Part shown: positions 49,401-56,294 of the stretch, piece by piece | Layout: each line of letters begins with the position of its first letter | Numbering within the stretch: position 1 is the stretch's first letter | NCBI GenBank assembly: GCA_949987565.1 | Contig: OX465115.1 | Location: 6,080,840 to 6,144,839, forward strand | Direction: 5' to 3' | Length of the DNA: 64,000 nt | DNA from: Luidia sarsii | Taxonomy: Eukaryota > Echinodermata > Asteroidea > Paxillosida > Luidiidae | Notes under the pieces: generated by a model | What the model saw: only the letters and a program-made list of their open reading frames with translations | What the model was told of the DNA's origin: nothing | The model's database searches: none | Translations under genes and position numbers: made by a program

Positions 49401-51438
49401 GGAGAGCAGCTTGCCTGCCTTTATACTGAAACAGATCAAGATGTAAAAACCAAAAACTGTTGCAAACTCCTCACTGACCAAAATGACCTGCAATACATAA
49501 ATCTAAAAAGTTACAGGGCCTGACGTTTTGATCTTAGCAGGACCTTTCTCAAAGGCAAAGAGAAAGGTCCTGCTAGGATCGAGACATCAGGCACTCTAAC
49601 TTGTGAAACAGATCAAGAGAGAACAAGCATGCATTGAATGGTACTGAATCAATCACAGGAATTTGGCTCTAAACTACCTAGTTTAATTACCTGTCAAGTA
49701 TCCAGTCTGGCCTGACAATCTTCTCATCTCGGAGTTCCTTAATCTTGGCATAAGGAAGTCTAGTGGCAATGATATGGGTCACTTTGGTCTTGCTGTAGTA
49801 GAACTGATACATGCCACCATGTAGCATCATCAAACGCTTCAGCTCATCTGAAGATGGAACTGAAAGCACAAAGATGGAATAGACAAGTGGTTGACTTCAT
49901 CAAACTCATTGTAGCTTACGACCAATCGCAAGACAGTAAGTGATGCACGAAACCGTACCATCTGCCACAAATTAATCCATCACAAGTTGAGTTATGATGC
50001 CAGCCAGCGCTCTTACCAGCGCTCTTAGTACCATCTGAGCTATCTAGCCCTTAGAAGGTGGCCTTCCCAAATAGTCTAATCTTAGATATTAATCATCGAA
50101 CAAGGACAATAAACGAAGAATTGTAAGAAAAGGGGTAAAAAGGACTTTTCTTACCTGTGTAGCCATTGACGTGGATAGACACCCCTTTGAAAATGTCACA
50201 GCCTGAGGGTGTTCCTGCTATCTCAATATTCCTTGGGGTTTCAGCTGCAAATTGCTCGGAGAGTTTTTGTTTCTTGGCATTCATGTAGCCTCCCTGAGTG
50301 AGGGTCACACAAGGATCAGTTTAATAAAGACAGCAAAATGTAACGACAATGCAGAGCTAGCAATAGTATAGACCCATAATTTCCATAAACAGGACCTAGT
50401 TCGAGTAACTTGGACCCGACAAGTCACCCTTTTTTTATCGAATTTTGACATTTTGAGTTTTGGGCGCAAGGCACCGCGCTGTACCCGGACCGGGTATACT
50501 GTAAACAGAATTTTCGGGACTCGAGCCGCCGGCGGTTATAGACCATGTAACTCTCGCGGTGAAACAGACGCGTTCATGAAACAGTCGTGGGCTCAACGGT
50601 TGCAGACCCACTGCGCACACGGAACTGTCAGAATGCTATTTTTAGAAAAAAAGATGGCCGCCTTGTTTTGGCTGTCGCATGGGCGAAACACCTTCTCGAT
50701 CAACTGAGGGTATTTTTTCCCTTTTTTCCAAAACGTGAGTAAAGCAAATGACCAGTATTAGAATCCTTGATTCTCACTGAATCCAAAAATGGGCACGTAG
50801 GACGGTGATACGGGTGTTTTCGGTGGTAAATCTGGGGGTTTGTGTCGGGTAGTTTTTCGGTCAAAATGTTTTTGGCGGTTTGTACAGATAATCGATATTA
50901 GGACACTGATTGACTTGGACCCTACAGTCACCCGAAACTCAAAATTTCAAAATTCGATAAAAAAAAGAGCGACTTGTCGGGTCCAAGTTACTCGGACTAA
51001 AACAGGACCCAGATCTTCAGTCTCTCCAGTATCTGAGAGGGATTAATGATCAAGGGCCTGTTTACAGGTCTAGCAAAAGAGTAAAGTGCAGACCACTTTT
51101 AGTTTTACTACTCGTTTTCTAAACAGTCAATCAACTTATCAAGGAAAAACTGGCACTGGCAGGGAACTCTCAAAAATAGAAAAATGGCAACGAAAACAAT
51201 ATAATTTTGATAATTTGATATTATGAACAACACAAGAGTAAAGATTATACTTATAGACCAACCTAAGTCCACTGCAGACACAATGAGTAGAATGCTTAAA
51301 AAGTGAATACTAAGTGAAAATAATTCGAAAAGAAACAGGCGAACAAGTCTAAGTTACTCTGTCCAAATGACTTACCATTTCTCCCCAGCCGTTGTCGCTA
51401 TCGCCACCATGACACCTCTTCCCACGACCCCTACTCAT
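37383..51438 (-). CDS. REV1: DNA repair protein REV1 (deoxycytidyl transferase), 15 exons
   Basis: Fifteen exons with matching phases sum to 3945 nt, or 1314 residues plus stop; human REV1 has 1251. Order of parts: short N-terminus; BRCT domain (HVNGYT, MMLHGG, HIIAT); long acidic and Ser-rich linker; Y-family polymerase core with metal-binding HVDMDCFF and EAVSCDE motifs and the SCSYEAR segment; fingers-thumb and little-finger region with KEFGPKTG, KSVSAEINYGIRF and GHGICDN; three ubiquitin-binding-motif-like repeats; a basic stretch with GRPRK; and a C-terminal helical domain (VKALLKEW). In the family, REV1 inserts dCMP opposite abasic and damaged G sites. It also recruits other translesion polymerases and polymerase zeta through its C-terminal domain, binding ubiquitinated PCNA in the nucleus. 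Start at 51438 (MSRGRGKR), stop at 37385-37383. Introns are full of inverted-repeat elements and minisatellites. Confidence 0.95.
37717..37892. mobile_element. Palindromic hairpin element with 12-bp target duplication
   Basis: AGATATACACCT occurs at 37705-37716 and at 37893-37904, bounding a 176-bp element. The arms GGGCCTGACGTTTCGATCC and GGATCGAGAAGTCAGGCCC surround CAAAGGCAGAGTGCCTTTG. One flank reads AAGCAGTTTGCAACATTTTT, the reverse of the head seen in other copies. It is in REV1 intron 14. Confidence 0.92.
38220..38322 (-). CDS. REV1: REV1 exon 14 (C-terminal domain)
   Basis: Acceptor CTGTTTCAG, donor GTGAGA. Encodes EPGDEDIDHMVRYLNELVVE and RNLEMANHVLRAMR, aligned with the EEDILQVVKYCTDLIEEKDL segment of human REV1. 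Confidence 0.88.
39077..39220 (-). CDS. REV1: REV1 exon 13 (start of C-terminal domain)
   Basis: Acceptor GTAATAG, donor GTGAGC. Encodes EVQEDLGIRGNKSGEDAE, then VNLLGAVSLRDVKALLKEWT, matching AVEFNDVKTLLREWI of human REV1. Confidence 0.9.
39355..39475. repeat. Degenerate hairpin-family fragment
   Basis: GGGCTGATGTTTTGCTCCTA and AGTAGGACCCCTCTCAGAGG, then a short reverse arm (ACATCAGGCCCTC) and AGTCAGCCAACACTTTTGGC. It lies in REV1 intron 12. Confidence 0.65.
39515..39930. repeat. A-rich minisatellite in REV1 intron 12
   Basis: About 14 imperfect copies of a 28-30 bp unit GGAAAATCAAACAAGTAAA plus GGAAATAAA. It stops about 50 bases from the exon 12 donor. Confidence 0.9.
39979..40285 (-). 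CDS. REV1: REV1 exon 12 (third UBM and basic GRPRK stretch)
   Basis: Acceptor TTCCGTCAG, donor GTAAGT after 39979 (reading A/GTAAGT). It encodes IDPSCMEALPSDLQRELHAA, a UBM with the LP pair, then Pro-rich and basic KLRRRRGRPRKTSPPP. GRPRK is an AT-hook-like core. Confidence 0.9.
40630..41180 (+). mobile_element. Probable non-LTR retroposon 3' end with CTAAA tail
   Basis: About 550 bases of unrelated sequence end in GAAATAAACTAAACTAAACT, a short tandem tail typical of some LINE 3' ends. No reverse transcriptase frame is present, so this is a guess from the tail alone. Confidence 0.45.
41324..41506. mobile_element. 183-bp MITE with about 45-bp TIRs
   Basis: CGCAGTGGCTGTTGATACGG at the left is mirrored by CCGTAACAACAGCCACTGCG at the right, and the arms continue through GTCCGTGTGGTTCCCTGACT. 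The flanks TTAT and TTAT may be the target duplication. Confidence 0.85.
41592..42090 (-). CDS. REV1: REV1 exon 11 (second UBM)
   Basis: Acceptor CTTGGCAG, donor GTAAAA. A Ser/Thr/Pro-rich linker (HLQGSPSTSGQTLNT...) precedes GYDPSVLKELPEEIVQEILE, a UBM-like helix-LP-helix. The exon ends ALPSLSQ, which with the next exon completes the third motif. Confidence 0.9.
42240..42320. repeat. Single-arm hairpin-family fragment
   Basis: TTAGAGGGCGTGATGTTTTG and TTCTAGCATAACCATTCTTT; another scrap with AGTGGGCCTGATG follows near 42460. Confidence 0.6.
42603..42748. mobile_element. Palindromic hairpin element with 13-bp target duplication
   Basis: TAGTAACAGATTC is at 42590-42602 and at 42749-42761, bounding a 146-bp copy with arms GGCCTGACATTTCGATCCTA and GATCGAAACGTCAGGCC. 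It is in REV1 intron 10, 40 bases from exon 10. Confidence 0.92.
42800..43041 (-). CDS. REV1: REV1 exon 10 (first UBM)
   Basis: Acceptor TCTGGCAG, donor GTCAGC. Encodes RSGEPFPGPPQPKTS, a poly-Ser and His/Glu segment, and PSPSQLDPSVMAALPPDIRQ, close to human UBM1. The downstream TAA in the intron is avoided by splicing at CAAAG/GTCAGC, which also gives the phase needed for exon 11. Confidence 0.88.
43090..43165. repeat. Single-arm hairpin-family fragment
   Basis: GGGAAAGGTCCTGTTGGGAT, then CGAAATGTCGGCC and ATTTCAGACAGTAAGAAGC in the reverse orientation. Confidence 0.65.
43355..43500. repeat. Dispersed GATTTGAAGG family copy with long hairpin
   Basis: CTTTTGTGAGTACGTGTGGT and its complement pair across TCTGAAAAGAACCGGAGGAA. 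The right part CCGCAAACCTATTACTCC...CACCATGAAATCCTTCAAAT is the reverse of the 8143 element head. Confidence 0.7.
43582..43776 (-). CDS. REV1: REV1 exon 9
   Basis: Acceptor GCGCTCAG, donor GTGAGT. Encodes VGIQISRLSSKTSASASHAF and a basic segment ending ASILSFVSKE. It starts right after the RG of the DLRG/VGIQ motif, equivalent to DMRGVGIHVNQL in human REV1. Confidence 0.9.
44198..44473 (-). CDS. REV1: REV1 exon 8 (little-finger region)
   Basis: Acceptor GATGCAG, donor GTAAGA. Encodes STEAELFVRELAKEVHKRLT, LKLKVRKEGAPKETSKF and MGHGICDNLART, characteristic of REV1. Confidence 0.93.
44590..44700 (-). repeat. Dispersed copy of the satellite-type unit
   Basis: CAGGTTCTTTTCAGAACC, TTTAAGAGACCTGATACATG and GGTGTCACCGCAAACCTCCC are the reverse complement of the unit amplified at 126-1300. 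A single copy inside REV1 intron 7. Confidence 0.75.
45108..45328 (-). CDS. REV1: REV1 exon 7 (thumb)
   Basis: Acceptor CGTCATAG, donor GTCAGT. Encodes GVGHSLCARLRSQSITTCGE, LQKEFGPKTGLSLYNSCRG and KSVSAEINYGIRFSK. The helix-hairpin-helix-like start and the KSVSAEINYGIRF block are diagnostic. Confidence 0.95.
45355..45775. repeat. 22-bp minisatellite, about 19 copies, derived from a MITE end
   Basis: Perfect or near-perfect units GCCCTGTACAACATTGGTCA plus AA (some with CTATAC). The unit equals the terminal inverted repeat of the 370-bp element whose body follows directly at 45760-46119. The array begins 27 bases upstream (in gene sense) of the exon 7 acceptor. Confidence 0.95.
45760..46119 (+). 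mobile_element. MITE-like element with TIRs (copy 4)
   Basis: CTATACAACATTGGTAAATG at the left, an internal AATAGTTTATGACTGGCGAG inverted repeat, and TGTTGTATTGGGCCTTTAAA at the right; collinear with 13141-13511. Its left terminus is the last unit of the 22-bp array. Confidence 0.88.
46473..46592 (-). CDS. REV1: REV1 exon 6
   Basis: Acceptor TTCTCCAG, donor GTAAAG. Encodes ANNILLARLSTRKAKPNGQF and DFMKSQPVKDLPG, equal to SNILLARMATRKAKPDGQY of human REV1. Confidence 0.93.
46900..47010 (-). repeat. tRNA-like B-box fragment
   Basis: The minus strand has GTCGCAGGTTCGAATCCCGC, then TTGCCTAATATTGTTTTC and GGGCATTGGGCAAAGCACTG, shared with the foldback element at 13897-14119. Confidence 0.6.
47075..47200. 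repeat. Palindromic hairpin element, diverged copy
   Basis: GGGCCTGATATTTAGATCTG and ACATTTCTCAAAGGCAGAAT, then CCTTTGAGAAAGGTCCTGGT and AGAAACGTCAGGGC. It lies 15 bases from REV1 exon 5. Confidence 0.8.
47214..47368 (-). CDS. REV1: REV1 exon 5 (catalytic SCDE)
   Basis: Acceptor GTCTCTTAG, donor GTAAGG. Encodes FTQDIEAVSCDEMFVDITAI and EFARILRQEIKEKTQCNASA. The Asp-Glu pair in SCDE supplies metal ligands of Y-family polymerases. Confidence 0.93.
48120..48205 (+). repeat. tRNA-derived SINE fragment
   Basis: GGGCTGGATAGCTCAGGTGG (A-box like) and GGGTTTGAGTCCTGGGG (B-box like) followed by CCAGTCAAAAAATTTG. Located directly before REV1 exon 4 donor, in intron 4. Confidence 0.7.
48229..49425 (-). 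CDS. REV1: REV1 exon 4 (BRCT end, linker, palm start)
   Basis: A 1197-nt exon, acceptor TGTTTCAG, donor GTAGGT. It encodes the BRCT end (SIKAGKLLSDGPYQLYK), an acidic and Ser/Pro linker, the N-digit (FYSNSRLHHISTW, FPGRDKLRQS), the catalytic IIMHVDMDCFFVSVG, GKPVAVTHSRGKG and AEIASCSYEARSAGLRNGMF. It is longer than the equivalent human region because of the insert between VREFEKAYYENKY and AEIASC. Confidence 0.95.
49455..49605. repeat. Palindromic hairpin element copy in REV1 intron 3
   Basis: TTGCAAACTCCTCACTGACC, arms GGGCCTGACGTTTTGATCTT and GATCGAGACATCAGGC around TTTCTCAAAGGCAAAGAGAAA. Confidence 0.85.
49691..49859 (-). CDS. REV1: REV1 exon 3 (BRCT core)
   Basis: Acceptor GCTTTCAG, donor GTAATT. 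Encodes VPSSDELKRLMMLHGGMYQF, THIIATRLPYAKIKEL and EKIVRPDWILD, the BRCT heart including the conserved Trp. Confidence 0.95.
49990..50090 (-). repeat. tRNA-like A-box fragment (same family as 7125)
   Basis: The minus strand contains GGGCTAGATAGCTCAGATGG, TAAGAGCGCTGGTAAGAGCG and, upstream, TTTGGGAAGGCCACCTTCTA. It lies in REV1 intron 2. Confidence 0.65.
50155..50293 (-). CDS. REV1: REV1 exon 2 (start of BRCT)
   Basis: Acceptor CACTCAG, donor GTAAGA. Encodes GGYMNAKKQKLSEQFAAETP and DIFKGVSIHVNGYT, matching GGYMAAKVQKLEEQF and IFSGVAIYVNGYT of human REV1. Confidence 0.93.
50397..50999. mobile_element. 603-bp Mutator-like non-autonomous element
   Basis: Perfect 10-bp target duplication AAACAGGACC at 50387-50396 and 51000-51009. 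Terminal inverted repeats of about 75 bp start TAGTTCGAGTAACTTGGACC and end GGTCCAAGTTACTCGGACTA. The GC-rich interior (CACCGCGCTGTACCCGGACC, CTCGAGCCGCCGGCGG) looks unlike the surrounding intron and may be captured sequence. No transposase frame. It lies in REV1 intron 1. Confidence 0.9.
51376..51438 (-). CDS. REV1: REV1 exon 1 (start codon)
   Basis: ATG at 51438-51436 with MSRGRGKRCHGGDSDNGW and GEM, donor GTAAGT. It parallels the RGGWRKRAENDGWETWGGYM start of human REV1, which supports the chosen start. Confidence 0.88.
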
Positions 51439-52460
51439 GCCTAGACGATCGGGCCAACCACCGAAGACAAATGATTTCCCGTCTTTTCGACAGTCTTCAT
51501 CTCATCAAATGCCACAAAACAGAGCTGTCGTGCAATCGTACCTCGGTCGATCGGACCATGGAGGTAGAGGAGGGTTGGACACGTCCGGACACGATTGTAA
51601 ACAACACACTTAAGGTTGCGCGCGTGAGTAGTGCGCCCTCACACGACCGATTTGGTCCAACACAACCGAGATTCAGAACTTTTTGTTTAGTTTTTGAGTC
51701 GTAGATTAAACAAAATTGCTAGATTCATTTTTTTTACCATTATGTTCTCAGTTTACTCAAAGTTAAAAAAAAGAGGAAAAAAGTGGGGAAGGTGTAAACA
51801 GGTCTCGACCTTAAAAATGACGATTCGTATTGACTTTAGCTAATTTCTGGCGCCATATTTGACTTCCACATGGTTGAGAATCCATAGGATTACGTAGGCC
51901 TACGTTCCTCTCCCTCCGTGTCATTTCACATCAGTTATTTTCCCGACATATTTATCTTGTTGTAGGCCTACTGCAAATTTTCTAAGCTGGGTCTAGAGTT
52001 CATTTAAAGACAAATCTATAGAGGCAAAGCTTGTGATGGACTGACCCAATTTTATGGGCCTGGCCATTGGCACGTGTACGTGCTTCAAGAATTCATCCAC
52101 TACTAATCTCGTGTCTTCCATCTGGTATTACAAAGTTGAAGAGACGACTGTTATTGAACAGAAGATGTGTCCAAGTATGGAATTTTCCCACCTTTACAAA
52201 TTTCACAGACCAGAAACGTACCCCACACCATGACTTTTTGACCTTGTTTACTGCTGTGTCCTTACCTCTAAAAAAATAGATTCTGATATTCAATAATAAA
52301 CAGCACAGGATTTGATATTGTTATTTCAATTGTTAATTGTGTCGGTGGTCAGAAGGAAAGAGTTGACACAAGCCACATTAATCCTTGTGAACACGCTAAA
52401 AATTAAATTATCACAAAATTTGTGAACAGAGCGGAGTGAAATAATAAGCAATTGACTCAC

Positions 52461-52641
52461 CCATAAATGCAGTCATGAAGACATTTCCACACCTGGATAC
52501 GAACGTCAGGCTGTCCTGACCGTAAATTCCAACATGGAAGTGAAAACTGAAGCAAGACTTTCCACCTTCTGCCAAATTCCGTACGTCAAGTCCGAACCTC
52601 CAAGTTGAGCATGTCTCTCGCCGCCCATGGTCAGTCGGCAA
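52461..52641 (-). other. Possible 5' exon or small upstream frame near REV1
   Basis: On the minus strand ATGGGCGGCGAGAGACATGC at 52628 opens a 40-codon frame in good start context, closing at 52506. A consensus donor GTGAGT lies at 52460-52455. It could be a non-coding first exon of REV1 carrying a small upstream frame. There is no direct evidence of transcription. Confidence 0.25.
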
Positions 52642-52851
52642 TCTACGGTACCAGGCGGGAAATTAAGCGTTCCAATTCAGCCAGGAAATAGCAATAAATC
52701 AACATGGCGTCCTTAAGTTGAAACAGGGATTCTAAAAATGCCCAAAATGTTTAATGTCGTCTGCACATGTACATGGACACTGAGCTAACACGTGCACAGT
52801 TTTAGCTGGCAGACGATAATAACAAGGCTTAGTGTTATGACTACATGTACA

Positions 52852-53163
52852 TCAGTAAATCGGTTTAGTGATGTCACTCCGCACAAAAGCCAACAAGATC
52901 TGATTCATCATTTCAGTTGAATTAATTATATTTGTGATGGATCCTTTTAACCATAATTCACGTCTGCTATGTAGCAAATCAATGCAGGAATTATCATTTT
53001 GCGAATTATGGGGGCCCACCCAGCGACCTACTTTTATTAGTGGATGGATACAATTTTTAGCCAAGGCCTGTGCTGGTTGGTTCCCATCCCGCACGGATAA
53101 CTTCAGCGTGTTGTGAACGCGGAGGACCAGTGACTCCCATAAGCCCCACGATACAGCCACCAT
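52852..53163 (-). other. Unassigned 103-codon open frame
   Basis: Starts MVAVSWGLWESLVLRVHNTL and ends SDITKPIY. It has normal-looking composition but no domain I recognise, no splice logic and no partner exon. Could be a chance frame or a mobile-element remnant. Confidence 0.2.
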
Positions 53164-53169
53164 TGGTCA

Positions 53170-55235
53170 ATAGTTCTGAGACATTTTTGGGGGTCTAAAT
53201 AAGTGTCCTTTTAGAATTGTTTGCATTTTCCTTTCCTTTAAAAAAAATAAAAACAAAACCTATCAGCAGAATTATTGACACACGTACACGGCAGTCACGC
53301 AAACAAACTGCATTTCTGAGCAAAATTGCAACTTCTGGTTTTAATAGTTTCAACAAAATACAAGATACAAATATTTTTTTAAACAAAGAATAATTGTTCC
53401 ATAAAAAAGTGGAGTTACATATACATATACAACAATTAATAAATCTTAACCACCTTGAAATCACTACAAGCTAAACAGTCAAACAGTACCTTCAGGGTAT
53501 CTCCATAATGTTTTACTGTGTAAATTTAATCAGTGTACAGTACTTGATATTTGAAATTGATCTGAAATATCTCAGTTGAAATCAATATAGTACAACGATG
53601 TGATTCGTGTCCAGCAAAATGCTTAGTACAACCCCTTAGGCCAAGCTAAAAAGCAAAAAATAGTCCATTAAATTTATCAATATGTACCAATTTATACAGA
53701 TAATCAATGAACAACATTCCATTTCTGACATCAAACTCCAGACATTTCACAAAGCACTATTGGATATTGAACAAATAATCCTGACAAAAATCAAACGAAA
53801 ATTGCCAAGTAATTGTGATCAATGTGGATCTTCGCCTAGTAAAAGACAATAATCTCAGTTAATATATACACATAACAAGAGTTAAAACACACTTGATTAT
53901 AGCTAATAATTATGATTGGGTATTAAATGACAATAACTATTGACGCTATTCTGTTTTTATACCTAGTGCTTATGAAGCTGTTTTGTCTGACTACAAATCA
54001 AAACCGTAGTCAAAGTTCAATCTACAATCAGCATGTAGTATAAAAAATCCCAGAGATGAATAAATTGATATACTAATGTAGAAGTTAGCATCTGATCGTA
54101 CAAATTTAGGTAAAATGAAACCCACTCTCACTTTTGTCTTCACTAAGATCAAACTGCAGACTTTGGTAACCCATTATAAACCGTCAATATATACAAATAC
54201 TTGTAAAGCTACATGCTACAGACGAGGAAATTGTATTAAAATTTGAGGCAAAATGCATAAAATCTTCAGCCACATGGAAGGATTGAGAGAAAAACCAGCT
54301 GCAAGTTTGCATCAATGGATCGGGGAAAATTATGGCGCGAAGCAAGTATTGAAATGCTCTTTTGAGACAGTGAAAGATTTGAAAAGAATTCCGAGATAAA
54401 AATCCTGTCACTGTGTCCTACTCTATGCGACTAGCCGGTCTCATCTGGACCGTGCCTTCATGAAATCGTCCACATTTTCACAAAATGGCAAGCCCGTCCC
54501 CGCAGCAGACAAGATGTGCTTACAAAATAGCACCCTGACAGTTTGGAACATTTTTTAACGATCTTCCAATTGATGTGTAATCTAGGAGAGTTCTTGTGAA
54601 ACGATGGTCTATGATGTTAACAACATAAAGTGAGACTGGTTTCTGTCTTGATATGCGTTTTAACAAGTTTTCCTACAAATGTTATATTTGGAAACAACTC
54701 ACCAGTTCATGAAACTGCCAATGAGAAGAAGGACAGAATGAACAAACATCTAATTCTACGAGAAAAAAACAAACTTGAAGAATCAAGTGAACTCTGTTAA
54801 AATGTCTTCCGTAGAAATGCTGACATCACACAGATACTCTACATATTTGTATACATTTACCCCAAATCATCTAGGAATATAAAAAAACCATTGTATATAG
54901 CATGAAAATATAAAGATGGACTTAAAGATATAAATGTGTGGAAAAATATTTATGTTAAACCTGTACCCTGTCTTGTACCCTGTCATGTCTCCAAGTAATA
55001 ACTTTGTGTTTATGGTCCATTTATTTCAACTCCTTCAAGGAAAAAACTGCACTTGGTTCACTGCTAATATCTATTTGACTGGCAGTAGATTCGTCTTCTC
55101 TTCTGGGAATGAATTATTTCGTCAAGATGATGTTGATTTGGAAGCAATTGAGTCAGGAAGAGTTCTTTAGGTACGTCTTCAGCCAGAGTCGATGATTGTC
55201 AAAGATGGCGCTGTTTACACATTTCCTGCGATGAG
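53170..55235. other. AT-rich region with no gene seen
   Basis: Two kilobases without recognisable exons or tandem repeats. It probably includes the 3' UTR of the minus-strand scramblase gene, since TTTATT at about 55018 reads AATAAA on that strand. Confidence 0.4.
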
Positions 55236-55385
55236 TGCGTCAAAATTTAGGAGGACCTGATGTTTCCATCCTTGCATGACTTTTCTTACATCCCTTTAGC
55301 AGGAATTTCTTTGACATTTGAAAAAAAAATACTGCTAGGATCGAAAATATTTGCATTTTAGTCATTTTAGTCAGTAAGCAAAGTC
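55235..55385. repeat. Diverged palindromic hairpin element
   Basis: AGGACCTGATGTTTCCATCC, TTGCATGACTTTTCTTACAT, then ACTGCTAGGATCGAAAA and TTTTAGTCAGTAAGCAAAG. It lies downstream of the scramblase stop, probably in its 3' UTR. Confidence 0.7.
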
Positions 55386-55531
55386 TAGAACTAAGTTTGG
55401 TTGCTATGGGCAATTTGTCTTAGCAACGTCCCTTTGTTAATAAGTAAACCAGAGAAATTACAGTGCTGCTGCTAGTGCTCTTCCTGTGCAGTTGCTGTCC
55501 CAGAATTGATTTTTGTTGCCACGGAGACTGC

Positions 55532-55567
55532 TTAGTTATTATCCTTGTACTCAAAGTTCATGTAGTC
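55532..55567 (-). CDS. Scramblase gene 2, terminal exon
   Basis: Acceptor TTTTCCCAG, then [11 protein letters not shown] and TAA at 55534-55532. Confidence 0.88.
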   Translation of the reverse strand, partial: DYMNFEYKDNN

Positions 55568-56160
55568 CTGGGAAAAGGGAGAAAGGTGAGAGCAATCATA
55601 AGTTCAATGAAACGTTAAACAAATGAAATGTTTGAGAAGGTTGTACAGGGATTGAAATATGCTAGACCATGGACTGAGTCTAGTGATTTCAGCGTCGGTC
55701 TAGTGCAGCGTGTGAATGCACTGGGCAGATGTCTGGAACTTGTCTTAGGTCTTGTCGATTGTTACTTTCTTCTGTTCTCTGTTGCCCGCTGTTTGTTTCT
55801 GTCTTGTCGACGCTTTAGGTGTGTTGGGGTTGCCCTTGGGGCAACTCATAGTGTTCAACACTCTTCCAACATTACCTAATTCATCTCAATTAATAACAAT
55901 AATACAAATAACTACTAAGCTTTTTCTTTGATCTCCCTATCTTCCAGCGCCACAACACTGCCACTACTGACTAAGTAGTGACCAAATACAACTGACAATC
56001 TGACGAGAAAAGGTTTTGGAAACTTACAATGAGGAAAGCTGCCCCGAGAATGTTGGCTTTCATTCGGACATCCAGATCCATGGGAACTAGAAATGCAAAA
56101 ATGAGAAATGAAAACATTGTGCTTGCAGTAAATCAATCAATCAATTGGTCAATCAATTGG

Positions 56161-56232
<72 letters not shown>

Positions 56233-56261
56233 CAATCATCAATCAATCGATTGATCGACAG

Positions 56262-56294
<33 letters not shown>

